From Anaerolineae bacterium (GTDB taxonomy: Bacteria; Chloroflexota; Anaerolineae; 4572-78; J111), in assembly GCA_022071955.1 (NCBI GenBank), contig JAJVIM010000022.1, positions 164,243-228,242 of the forward strand: DNA of 64,000 nucleotides, read 5' to 3'. Shown here piece by piece: positions 50,522 to 58,460 of this stretch. Every line of letters starts with the position of its first letter. The stretch's first letter is position 1. The position numbers and the translations under genes were made by a program. Under the pieces are notes generated by a model, which was not told where the DNA came from, searched no databases, and worked only from the letters and a program-made list of their open reading frames with translations.

Positions 50522-51139
50522 TTAGTCTACCTCTTCGTTCACGATCAGCCGCGGGTCGGCCAGAATTTTAACGGGATCAATAATAATCAGCGGCTCGGGA
50601 GTAACCCCTTTAATGTAGCCGGCTTGCCTGTCGGGCGCGGTTGCCAGCGAAGGTTGAATGGCGGCAATTGGGATGGACCTGACCCCAATAATTGAATCGG
50701 CTAACAGGCCCAATTCGGTATCACCCGCGTGCAGAATGATCATTTCTTTAAAGCCGGCTTCGGTGTGGCGCGGCAAATCAAAAAACTGTTCCAAATCGAT
50801 GACCGGCAAAATCTGGCCGCGCACATTGACCATGCCGGCAATAAATGGTGGCGTGCAGGGAATGGGGGTCAACTCTTTGAGGGGAAAAACATCCCGAATA
50901 CAGGCCAACTCGGCCGCGTAACTTACCCCGGACAAAGTAAAAACCGCAATCTGAAAAAATGAGGCCGCATCGGGCGGCCTGGCGACCACCCGGGCGAGCA
51001 TTTTGGCGCGTTTTTTGAGCAGTCGCTGTTTGTCTTCCGGCGAAGGAACCAGGCTGCGGTCGCTGAGGGCGCGGGCCTTTTCCAACCGGCGGTGAAGCTG
51101 TTCCCAATCAACGGGCGGCGCTTGTTCTGGCATCATCAT
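50522..51139 (-). CDS. cheW: CheW coupling protein with N-terminal helical extension
   Basis: 205 residues. The last 145 are a standard CheW beta-barrel (FTLSGVSYAAELACIRDVF, IAGMVNVRGQILPVIDL, LGLLADSIIGVRSIP). The first 60 form charged helices (LHRRLEKARALSD, KQRLLKKRAKMLARVV), an extension found in WspD-like CheW proteins. It links the MCP to CheA in receptor arrays. It lies between mcp and cheA; ATG 51139 has GGAG 6 nt upstream. Confidence 0.9.
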   Translation of the reverse strand: MMMPEQAPPVDWEQLHRRLEKARALSDRSLVPSPEDKQRLLKKRAKMLARVVARPPDAASFFQIAVFTLSGVSYAAELACIRDVFPLKELTPIPCTPPFIAGMVNVRGQILPVIDLEQFFDLPRHTEAGFKEMIILHAGDTELGLLADSIIGVRSIPIAAIQPSLATAPDRQAGYIKGVTPEPLIIIDPVKILADPRLIVNEEVD

Positions 51140-51154
51140 TAATTCTCCGCCGGC

Positions 51155-52774
51155 TCAGCCGGCATATCGAGCCACCAGCACTTTGAGATTTTGCCCCAGC
51201 CCTTCCAGGTCGTGAGCCGCCGAGCTTAACTGCCGGGCGCCATCAACATTTTGAGTGCTGGCCTGGTTAATATTTTCCATCGCCATTGCCACCTGATCCA
51301 TACCCACCAACTGCTGCTGGCTTGAGGCCGCAATTTGCATAACCGCCTGCGCCGCCTCAGATACGCTTTCCGTTAGGGTAGAAATGGCCGCGCCGGCTTC
51401 AAATGTTTGCTGTAACCCGGCTTCGACTGCCTTGCTGCCCTGCTCGGTGGCCATTACTGCGGTGCCTGTAGCCTTTTGAATATCAGTTAAAATACGCCGC
51501 ACCTGGTTGGTTGCCAGTTTGGATTGCTCGGCCAGGCTTTTGATTTCTTGCGCCACCACTGCAAAACCTTTGCCATGTTCACCGGCTTTGGCCGCTTCGA
51601 TGGCGGCGTTTACCGCCAGCAGGTTAGATTGCTCGGCCACGTCGTCAACGGTGGTAATGATTTCGCCAATGGCCTGGCTTTGTTCGCTGAGCCGCACAAT
51701 ACTTTCGGCAATGGACTCCATTTGCTGGCCCACGTGGTTCATGCCGTTGATGGCCCGGTCCGATGCCTCTCGCCCGGCCTGAGATTTTTGCAGCGCCTTG
51801 GCGGCAATATCAGACACGTAGCGGGCTTTTTCCGTTGATACCTGGGCCGTTTGACGCACCTCTTCAATGGTGGTGGTTGTTTCATTGACCGCGGTGGCTG
51901 TTTCGGTGGCATTGGCGGTGAGTTGGCCGGTCGCTGTGGAAATCTGGCCAATTGAGCCGGCCAGCGTATCGGCGCTTTTAACAATTTCTTCAATCTGTTC
52001 CCGCAGGTTGGCAATCATCATCGTGAGCGAATTGGCCAGCACGCCAATTTCGTCGTGCCGCCAGGTATGCTCAACCTCAACCTGCAAATTACCCGCGGCA
52101 ATCTGGCCGGCCACGGTAACGGCGCTTTTCAGCGGGATGGTAATGCTGCGGGCAATGGTGTAAGCCAGCAAACTGCTGCCCAACAAGGCCACCAGTAGGG
52201 CCACGGCAGATGTAACCAGTACGTTTTGCTGAGCCTGGCTGGCGTTACCAAGCATTCCTTCGGAATTGGCTTTGGCGTAATCCTGCAAACCGACCATGCG
52301 CGTTTCTATCGATTTTACGTAATCCGCGCCTTTGGTCCGGGTAATTGTGGCTGCCCGGTTAACCTGACCCACGCGAATAAATTCCATCACCTCGTCCCGA
52401 ATCGGTTTCCAGCCTTTGAAGACCGACTCTGTTTCGTCAACCAAAGCCCGGCCTTCATCGGTTGTCACCGAGGCCCGCACAATATCAAACTGCTTGAGCA
52501 CTTCGCGCTCGTATTCTTCAACAACAGATTTGGCCAATTGCTGGTCTTCCGCGGTTCTGGCCAACACCAAATCTTTCATGCCCCGATGCATTTTTATAAT
52601 GCCCACATGCGCGTTAAGTACAGCCCGGGTAACCACCAGCGGGTGGTTGTACATATCTGAGGTTAAAGAGGCCAGATAATTTATCTGACTGAGGCTGTAA
52701 ATATTGACCGCGCCCAGCACAATTAAAATAACACTAAAACTCAACAATAATTTTTGGCCAATAGTAAACCGCAT
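51155..52774 (-). CDS. Methyl-accepting chemotaxis protein
   Basis: 539 residues. Membrane helix 1 is at 9-27, followed by a four-helix-bundle sensor domain (VTRAVLNAHVGIIKMHRGMK) outside the membrane, helix 2 at about 188-210, HAMP, and a long cytoplasmic coiled coil. The hairpin tip is EQSNLLAVNAAIEAAKAGE, the CheA/CheW contact. No C-terminal CheR-tether pentapeptide is seen. As the only receptor in the operon it should sense the system's input, like WspA. ATG 52774 with AGGAG 7 nt upstream is preferred over a start 13 codons earlier. Confidence 0.94.
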   Translation of the reverse strand: MRFTIGQKLLLSFSVILIVLGAVNIYSLSQINYLASLTSDMYNHPLVVTRAVLNAHVGIIKMHRGMKDLVLARTAEDQQLAKSVVEEYEREVLKQFDIVRASVTTDEGRALVDETESVFKGWKPIRDEVMEFIRVGQVNRAATITRTKGADYVKSIETRMVGLQDYAKANSEGMLGNASQAQQNVLVTSAVALLVALLGSSLLAYTIARSITIPLKSAVTVAGQIAAGNLQVEVEHTWRHDEIGVLANSLTMMIANLREQIEEIVKSADTLAGSIGQISTATGQLTANATETATAVNETTTTIEEVRQTAQVSTEKARYVSDIAAKALQKSQAGREASDRAINGMNHVGQQMESIAESIVRLSEQSQAIGEIITTVDDVAEQSNLLAVNAAIEAAKAGEHGKGFAVVAQEIKSLAEQSKLATNQVRRILTDIQKATGTAVMATEQGSKAVEAGLQQTFEAGAAISTLTESVSEAAQAVMQIAASSQQQLVGMDQVAMAMENINQASTQNVDGARQLSSAAHDLEGLGQNLKVLVARYAG

Positions 52775-52799
52775 GATTAAACTCCTGTGAAAATAGAGT

Positions 52800-52880
52800 T
52801 GGCTAACCCTCACCCCCCTGCCCCCTCTCCCTGACAGGGGGATACCCTGCGGGGCACAGGTGGGTTAGGGGAGGGGGTTA
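52800..52880. repeat. CCCTCACCCCCCTGCCCCC-type repeat inside the che operon
   Basis: CTAACCCTCACCCCCCTGCCCC at one end is a rough complement of GGTGGGTTAGGGGAGGGGGTTA at the other, with CTGACAGGGGGATACCCTGCGGGGCA between. It fills the cheR-mcp gap. Confidence 0.65.
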
Positions 52881-52950
52881 ACTAATTTTTCATTCCTCGG
52901 TGCACTGCCGCAGGCTGGGTTTGACTCTCTTAAAGATGAGATTAAAAAAT

Positions 52951-54396
52951 TTATTCAAGCATTGCCCGAATGTTATTTATTACCTCGGCCGCCGTGATAT
53001 TTTCTGAGCCAAACAACACGCTGTCCGGGGCCAAATTCCTTAAAACCAGCAGCGAGTTATTAAAGTAGCGATTCGCCTCCCGGTTTTTGCCCTGCCGTCG
53101 GGCCATGTTGCCCAGGGCCACCATTGCCAGGATAAAGTCAGGCTCCAAAAACAGCACCCGTTTAAAGGCGCGGCTCGCTTCATCAAATTCACCCTGCTCC
53201 TGCAAAATTGTACCCAGCAGATAATAACAGCCCGGATTCAGTTTGTCCGCAGCGATGGCTTTTTCTGCCCAGTGCCGGGCTTCGGCCAGCCGCCCCTGGT
53301 TGGCGTACGCTTTAACCAGCAGCAAAAATGCTTCGGATTGCACCGGCGGCGCTGTTTTATTGTTTTGCCCGTCGGCAGCCAGGTTTGGTTTGAGAGCGCT
53401 CACGGTTTCGGCGTAGCGGCCCTGTTGAAACAGTTGCAAAGCCTGGCCGTACAATTTTTCCGTAATCGCTGCCGGTGGTGGCGGCGCCAGCCGCGGCGGC
53501 ACAGGCACAGTTTCTTTTGCCGGCCGGTCGACGAAGTTACCCGGCTGAGCCACCTTTTGATAAATGGTAAATCCGGCGTGTTGTACCGGGGTGAACTGCG
53601 AATAATACTGGGTGGAGAACTCGGTTGAACCGACAATCAACCAGCCGCCCTCGGCCAGGGCGCGATAAAAACGCTTTACCACGCGGTCGATGCTGTGCTG
53701 ATCAAAATAAATCAGCACATTGCGGCACAAAATCACATCCAGATTCACTGTTTCGTTCAAAAACGATGGGTACGTGTCCTCAATCAAATTGAGAGGGAAA
53801 AATGTGACCCGTTTTTTTATGCGCTCCGCAATCTGGACTTCACCCTGTCCCCGTTGAATAAAATATTGATCTTTAACCCAGGCCGGCGTGGCTCTAAATG
53901 ACCAATCGCGGTAGCAGCCTTTTTTGGCCTGCTGCAAAAAACGGGGATTGATGTCGCTGGCCAAAATAGAGACCTGCCAGTTGGCCAACTCCGGGAAATT
54001 TTTGTCAAGCAAAATGGCAATCGAATAAGGTTCCTCGCCGGTGCAACAGCCGGCGCTCCAAATTTTTAGTTGGGGCAAACTTGCCTGGCCCCGAGCCTTG
54101 ATTAACGCGGGCAAAATGTAGTTTTGCAGCGCTTCGAGCGCGTTTCTTTCCCGGAAAAAGTAGGTTTCGCCAATGGTCAAATGGTCGGCCAGGGTTTCTA
54201 TTTGCGTTTGGGTGAGCGGCGCAGACAGCAGCCACTGAACGCAGGCTTCAGCATCGTCAAACCCAAAATCCCCGGCGGCGCGGGCAAGTCCCCGGGCCAG
54301 ATCGGGCCACCGTTTCTGCGGAAAGTGCAATCCCATCTGCGAGTTTACAAATTGGCTGATTTGCATCAGGAGCGCCGGCGAAATGAGGCCTGTCAT
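52951..54396 (-). CDS. cheR: CheR methyltransferase with C-terminal TPR domain (WspC-like)
   Basis: 481 residues. N-terminal CheR helices (1-75), then the AdoMet-binding domain (IWSAGCCTGEEPYSIAI, LASDINPRFLQQA, NLDVILCRNVLIYFD, LIVGSTEFS) to about 275. A Pro-rich linker with PPRLAPPPPAAI leads to TPR repeats (LLLVKAYANQGRLAEARHWA, YYLLGTILQEQGEFDEASRA). It methylates receptor glutamates; TPR fusions are typical of WspC and FrzF and likely mediate docking to the receptor. ATG 54396 has AGG 7 nt upstream; GTG 54402 is also in frame. Confidence 0.93.
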   Translation of the reverse strand: MTGLISPALLMQISQFVNSQMGLHFPQKRWPDLARGLARAAGDFGFDDAEACVQWLLSAPLTQTQIETLADHLTIGETYFFRERNALEALQNYILPALIKARGQASLPQLKIWSAGCCTGEEPYSIAILLDKNFPELANWQVSILASDINPRFLQQAKKGCYRDWSFRATPAWVKDQYFIQRGQGEVQIAERIKKRVTFFPLNLIEDTYPSFLNETVNLDVILCRNVLIYFDQHSIDRVVKRFYRALAEGGWLIVGSTEFSTQYYSQFTPVQHAGFTIYQKVAQPGNFVDRPAKETVPVPPRLAPPPPAAITEKLYGQALQLFQQGRYAETVSALKPNLAADGQNNKTAPPVQSEAFLLLVKAYANQGRLAEARHWAEKAIAADKLNPGCYYLLGTILQEQGEFDEASRAFKRVLFLEPDFILAMVALGNMARRQGKNREANRYFNNSLLVLRNLAPDSVLFGSENITAAEVINNIRAMLE

Positions 54397-54410
54397 GATC
54401 ACACCTGAGA

Positions 54411-54863
54411 TTATTGACGGATGTCGGCCAGCCAGCCTTCTGCGGAATGGGCAAAAAGCTCATCCAGGCTGTGGATAAAAATCAATCCGTCTTCGGTTTT
54501 CACCCCGCCTTCAAGGTGGGTAACACCGGGAAAAAGTTCTTTGGCCGCCACCAATGACCGGATAGACGGCTCAATAATGCCGCGAACTTCGGTAACCACA
54601 AACGCCACCCACCGCTCATTGAGCTGCGCGATAACCAGTTGATCATCGAGCTGAACGGCCTGGTCTGGCAACCCCAACTGTTGACGAATGTTGACCACAG
54701 GCAAAACTGTGCCGTGAACATCAATAACGCCCACAAGGGTGGGCGGGGCCTGGGGCAGCGGCGTGATTTCTACAGCTCTGATCACCTGTTCAACCCCGGC
54801 AAGAGGTAAAGCAAAAGCCTGCGTATCTAATAAAAAGAGGACGTACCGGAGCATACCATCCAC
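54411..54863 (-). CDS. CheW-like coupling protein (first gene of the che operon)
   Basis: 150 residues, a single CheW barrel: YVLFLLDTQAFALPLAGVEQ, LVGVIDVHGTVLPVVNIR, AFVVTEVRGIIEPS. It provides a second scaffold, as WspB does beside WspD. The start is GTG 54863, or ATG 54854 (MLRYVLFLL); the ATG matches family length equally well. Its stop lies 14 bp before the cheR start, and a good promoter lies upstream. Confidence 0.88.
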   Translation of the reverse strand: MDGMLRYVLFLLDTQAFALPLAGVEQVIRAVEITPLPQAPPTLVGVIDVHGTVLPVVNIRQQLGLPDQAVQLDDQLVIAQLNERWVAFVVTEVRGIIEPSIRSLVAAKELFPGVTHLEGGVKTEDGLIFIHSLDELFAHSAEGWLADIRQ

Positions 54864-54908
54864 ACATTAATCATTTTCGGTGTGAAATAAACCGAAAGTT
54901 TAGTTTTT

Positions 54909-54937
54909 ATATTACACATGATTCGGCTTTATGTCAG
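54909..54937 (-). promoter_or_regulatory. Sigma-70-like promoter of the chemosensory operon
   Basis: On the minus strand CTGACA (54937-54932), 17-nt spacer, TAATAT (54914-54909), about 46 bp before the CheW-like start. A small TTTCGGT/ACCGAAA hairpin lies in the leader. Confidence 0.65.
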
Positions 54938-54996
54938 TAAACTCCGCGTTAACATTTTTCGCAGCCGGACAACTTTTTTACTGGCTGAATCTGGGC

Positions 54997-55002
54997 TATA
55001 AT
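54997..55002 (+). promoter_or_regulatory. TATAAT -10 box for the ACT-domain gene
   Basis: A perfect TATAAT lies 48 bp before the ATG at 55051. The -35 region (ACTTTTT, 17-18 nt up) is weak. Confidence 0.45.
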
Positions 55003-55050
55003 GCGAACCAGCAAACCATCGATCATTTTAATCAAAGGGGATTAATTTTT

Positions 55051-55584
55051 ATGCGCAAACATCTTGTTCTTACTTTGAGCGGGCCAGACCGGGTGGGGCT
55101 GGTGGAAGACATTACCGAAGTGCTGCTTAATTATCACGGCAATGTTGAACTGAGCCGGATGGCTCGCCTGGGGGGTGAATTTGCTATTTTGATGCTTGTT
55201 TCTGCACCGGAGGATCAATTTGAACCGCTGCGCGAGGGGGTGCGGGCGCTGCGCGAAGAGGGCTACAAAGTTACCACTCGCCCCACCGAACGCGGCTACG
55301 CCACCCGCTACAGCGGGTGGCTGCCCTACCGGGTCAAAGTGACCGGCGCCGATCAGGAGGGCATTATTCACCATATTGCCCGGCATCTGGCCGAAAAAGG
55401 CATCAACATTGAAACAATGGATACCGGCATGTTCAGCGCGCCAATGAGCGGCACGCCGCTGTTTACCATGTCGGCTATTGTGGTAGCGCCGCCCGGCTTG
55501 CCCTTTACCGAATGGCGCGACGATTTGGAACACGTGGGCGATACGCTGAACGTTGATACGGAGGTAACGCCCTACACAGGTTAA
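55051..55584 (+). CDS. GcvR-like two-ACT-domain regulatory protein
   Basis: 177 residues with two ACT domains. The first begins VLTLSGPDRVGLVEDITEVL and the second VKVTGADQEGIIHHIARHLA. GcvR-type proteins bind glycine or another amino acid and modulate gene expression through a protein partner without binding DNA. The second domain's INIETMDT and PLFTMSAIV are typical. AAAGGGG lies 10 nt before ATG 55051. It stands alone, convergent with the kinase gene (4-bp overlap), so its target is not obvious. Confidence 0.85.
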   Translation: MRKHLVLTLSGPDRVGLVEDITEVLLNYHGNVELSRMARLGGEFAILMLVSAPEDQFEPLREGVRALREEGYKVTTRPTERGYATRYSGWLPYRVKVTGADQEGIIHHIARHLAEKGINIETMDTGMFSAPMSGTPLFTMSAIVVAPPGLPFTEWRDDLEHVGDTLNVDTEVTPYTG

Positions 55585-58199
55585 CCCAATCGCCGGGCAA
55601 ATTCCGCGGCGACCGGCTCGCCGGCGGCGGTCATCAATTGCCCCACCGCCGGCTGAGCCAGCAGCGCCGCCACCGCCGGATTGAGCGCCGGGATGTTTTT
55701 GCCCAGCCAGCTCTTCACGTAGGCCGCCGTATCCAGATCGGGCGGCGAGGCGGTCAGCGCCTCGCTCAATTCCGCCACCCGTTCCAGCGCGGCCTGCTGC
55801 TTGTCAGCGGGAACGGCAGACTCCACCTGCGCCTGCAAACTGGCTACGTGCCGGCGCACTTCTGCCCGCAATTCATCCAGCCGGGGCGGCGAGGCCGGTT
55901 GCGGCAAAGTGCCGCCAAAGCCCACCGAAACCTGCCCGCCGCTCACGCTGCCAATCTGGATGACGTTTTGCCCGCCCACGGCCACCTGCCCGGAATTGGC
56001 TGCCGGCAGCGACCGGCCAGCCTCGCGGGCGGCCGGCGGCAGGTTCACCTCAATTTCCGGCGGAGCCAATGGCCCCGCGCCGGGCCGGTTGGCCAGCGCC
56101 TGGGGCGGGTGGCCGGCCGCGAGCGCCTGCTGCAACGCCTGGGCCATCTTTCCGGCAGACGGGTAGCGGTCGGCGGGGTTTTGGCGCATGGCCGTGAGCA
56201 CCACCTGTTCCACCGGCGCGGGCAGGTGCGGGTTAACGCTGGTGGGCGGCGGCCACGTTTCGCTGACCAGTTCCAGCAAAATGGCCACCGGGTTATCGCC
56301 CTGGTAGGGCGCCCGGCCGGTGACCATCTCGTACAAAATCACCCCCAGTGAATAAATATCGCTCCGTTCATCAACCGGTTGCCCCTGCGCCTGCTCCGGC
56401 GACATGTAGGCCGGCGTGCCCAACACCGCGTTTTTGGTAGTGTAGCTGGGCACGCTCAGCAGCCGGGCAATGCCAAAATCGGTCAGCACCACCCGCCGGT
56501 CGGGATTGAACATAATGTTGGCCGGCTTTAAATCCCGATGCACCACGCCCTTGCTGTGCGCGTAATCAATTGCGGCGGCCAGCGCCTGAAAGATGGCCGT
56601 GGTTTCCGCCAGCGGTAGCAACTTGTGGTGATCCCGCTTCGCCGACAGCTCTGCTTCCAGCGTGGGGCCGTCAACAAATTCCATCACCATGTAATACAGG
56701 TCGTCCTCGCGGGCAAAATCAAACACCTGCACAATGTTGGGGTGGCGAAGGCCGGCCACGGCAATGGCTTCGCGCTCAAAGCGTTCCAAAAACTCGCCGT
56801 CTTCGGCCAGATGGCTGTGAATCACTTTGATCGCCACGTAACGGGCCAGGCTGGGTTGGTAGGCTTTGTAAACATCGGCCATACCGCCCTGCCCCAGCCG
56901 CTCCACCAAATGATACTGCCCCAGGCTCCTGCCCACCAGATTGCGCCGGCCCACACTGACCGACTCGTAATAGGGCTGGTGCTTTTGGTAGAGCGCCGGG
57001 TTGAGTTCTTTGGCCAGCGACAGCAGTTCGGTGAGTTGCAGGGTTTGCTCGGCGTACTCCAGCAGCCGGTCAATAATTTCGGCCTTGCCGTTGCTTTGGG
57101 CCAACTGCTGATGGACCGGTTTAAAGTCCGGCAGGTCGAGATAAAGCTGGCGCAATTCGGTTTCGGTCAGCGAAACCGTCAGTTCGATGAGCAAAGCGCG
57201 AATATTTTTAAGCAGATAACGGGTGGTTACCACCTGCCCCTCTTTGGCCGGCGGCGACAGCCGGGAGGTGGGCAAATCGTCCGGCAGGGGCGGCCGGCGC
57301 TCCGGGGTAACGTTTGCCCCCGGTACAATAGCCAACTCCGGCTGGCTGGCCGGGGCCGCTTCGACCGCTTTGGCCAGCGCCTTTGCCAGCGCGGCCCCGC
57401 TGGCAAAACGATCCTCGGGCTGTTTGGCCAGCGCCCGCAACAGCAGCGCTTCGAGCTGAGGGCTGAGCGCCGGGTTAATCTGGCGCGGCGGCGGCGGCGA
57501 TTCGGTGAGGTGCAGCATGGCCAGATCGTGCGGGTGCGGCGCGTCAAACGGCAGTTGGCCGGTCAGTATTTCGTACAAAATTACGCCGATGCTGTACAGA
57601 TCGCTTTGCGATACCACCCGCGCCGACGAGACCACCTGCTCCGGGGCCATATACTGCGCCGTGCCAAAAATTTCGCCGCGAGTCTGGTTGTCGAGCAGGG
57701 CCAGGCCAAAATCGGTTAAAATGGGCCGGGCCTCGTTATCGAGCATAATATTGGAGGGCGTCACGTCGCGGTGGATCACGCCCTGGCCGTGGGCGTAATC
57801 CAGCGCCAGACAGATGGGGCGGATGATCGCGTTCACATCGGCCAGAGCCATCAGTTTTTGGTCGCGGTGGTAACCGGCCAGAATGGCCGCCAGATTCGCC
57901 CCGTCGATGTATTCCATCGCCAGATAAAGCAGGCCATTGGCCTCGCCGTAGCGATACACGCTGACAATGTGCGGGTGTTTTAACTGGGCAATGGCCCGCG
58001 CTTCGCGCTCAAAGCGGGCCGTGTAGTCCGGGTCGGCCCGAAACGGCGCATCGATCACTTTGATGGCCACCCGGCGTTGCAACCGCTCGTCAAAACCGCG
58101 ATACACGCGGGCCATCCCGCCGTGGCCCAGCAGCGCTTCCAGGCGATATTCGTCAAGTTGTTGGTAGAGCAGGCTGTCGCCTGCGTGGTTAACAGACAT
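55581..58199 (-). CDS. Tandem double Ser/Thr protein kinase with EAD-like domain and QIGSV motif
   Basis: 872 residues. Kinase 1 (about 18-285): glycine loop GHGGMA at 25-30, Lys47, HRDVTPSN at 143-150 (Thr in place of the usual Lys), DFG at 163-165, APE near 185. An alpha-helical stretch at 325-412 (SLTETELRQLYLDLP, KAEIIDRLLEYAE) looks like an effector-associated/death-like domain. Kinase 2 (about 428-700): GQGGMA at 436-441, Lys458, canonical HRDLKPAN from 554, DFG at 574-576. Residues 735-759 carry the GQVAVGGQNVIQIGSV motif shared with the STAND protein, then about 95 helical residues. No membrane segment. It is the last gene of a three-gene locus. Confidence 0.9.
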   Translation of the reverse strand: MSVNHAGDSLLYQQLDEYRLEALLGHGGMARVYRGFDERLQRRVAIKVIDAPFRADPDYTARFEREARAIAQLKHPHIVSVYRYGEANGLLYLAMEYIDGANLAAILAGYHRDQKLMALADVNAIIRPICLALDYAHGQGVIHRDVTPSNIMLDNEARPILTDFGLALLDNQTRGEIFGTAQYMAPEQVVSSARVVSQSDLYSIGVILYEILTGQLPFDAPHPHDLAMLHLTESPPPPRQINPALSPQLEALLLRALAKQPEDRFASGAALAKALAKAVEAAPASQPELAIVPGANVTPERRPPLPDDLPTSRLSPPAKEGQVVTTRYLLKNIRALLIELTVSLTETELRQLYLDLPDFKPVHQQLAQSNGKAEIIDRLLEYAEQTLQLTELLSLAKELNPALYQKHQPYYESVSVGRRNLVGRSLGQYHLVERLGQGGMADVYKAYQPSLARYVAIKVIHSHLAEDGEFLERFEREAIAVAGLRHPNIVQVFDFAREDDLYYMVMEFVDGPTLEAELSAKRDHHKLLPLAETTAIFQALAAAIDYAHSKGVVHRDLKPANIMFNPDRRVVLTDFGIARLLSVPSYTTKNAVLGTPAYMSPEQAQGQPVDERSDIYSLGVILYEMVTGRAPYQGDNPVAILLELVSETWPPPTSVNPHLPAPVEQVVLTAMRQNPADRYPSAGKMAQALQQALAAGHPPQALANRPGAGPLAPPEIEVNLPPAAREAGRSLPAANSGQVAVGGQNVIQIGSVSGGQVSVGFGGTLPQPASPPRLDELRAEVRRHVASLQAQVESAVPADKQQAALERVAELSEALTASPPDLDTAAYVKSWLGKNIPALNPAVAALLAQPAVGQLMTAAGEPVAAEFARRLG

Positions 58200-58229
58200 C
58201 GGATTCCCCTCGATTGTCAGATTAATTGC

Positions 58230-58460
58230 CCCTCATCCCCCTAATTTTCCCCTCCCCCAACCCCCTCCCCAAAATTTGGGGAGGGGGCTACGCTGAATTT
58301 GTGTGGTTTTGAGCGGCTTCGCCGCTCAAAACCACACAAAAAACCTTCCCCCTTCTCCCGGTGGGAGAAGGGGGCGGGGGGATGAGGGGAATTCACCCCC
58401 ATAGAAATTTAATACCTGGCCCCTCTGAACGTTTGTTGGGAAGGGGGTTAGGGGGGTGGG
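58230..58460. repeat. Composite palindromic repeat, copy C, entering the 3' end of the 788-residue gene
   Basis: CCCCCTCCCC stem (58261-58270/58278-58287), a 17-bp central palindrome with a TTC loop (58301-58317/58321-58337; GTGTGGTTTTGAGCGGC), and a CCCCCTTCTCCC stem (58348-58359/58363-58374). It is flanked by CCCCTCATCCCC and GGGGATGAGGGG. A last G-rich piece (58440-58460) contains the stop codon of the neighbouring gene. Confidence 0.85.

Noticed and set aside
55581..58199. Kinase 1 as a dead pseudokinase
   Set aside because: Lys47, Asp145 and DFG are all intact; HRDV(S/T)P variants occur in active bacterial kinases.
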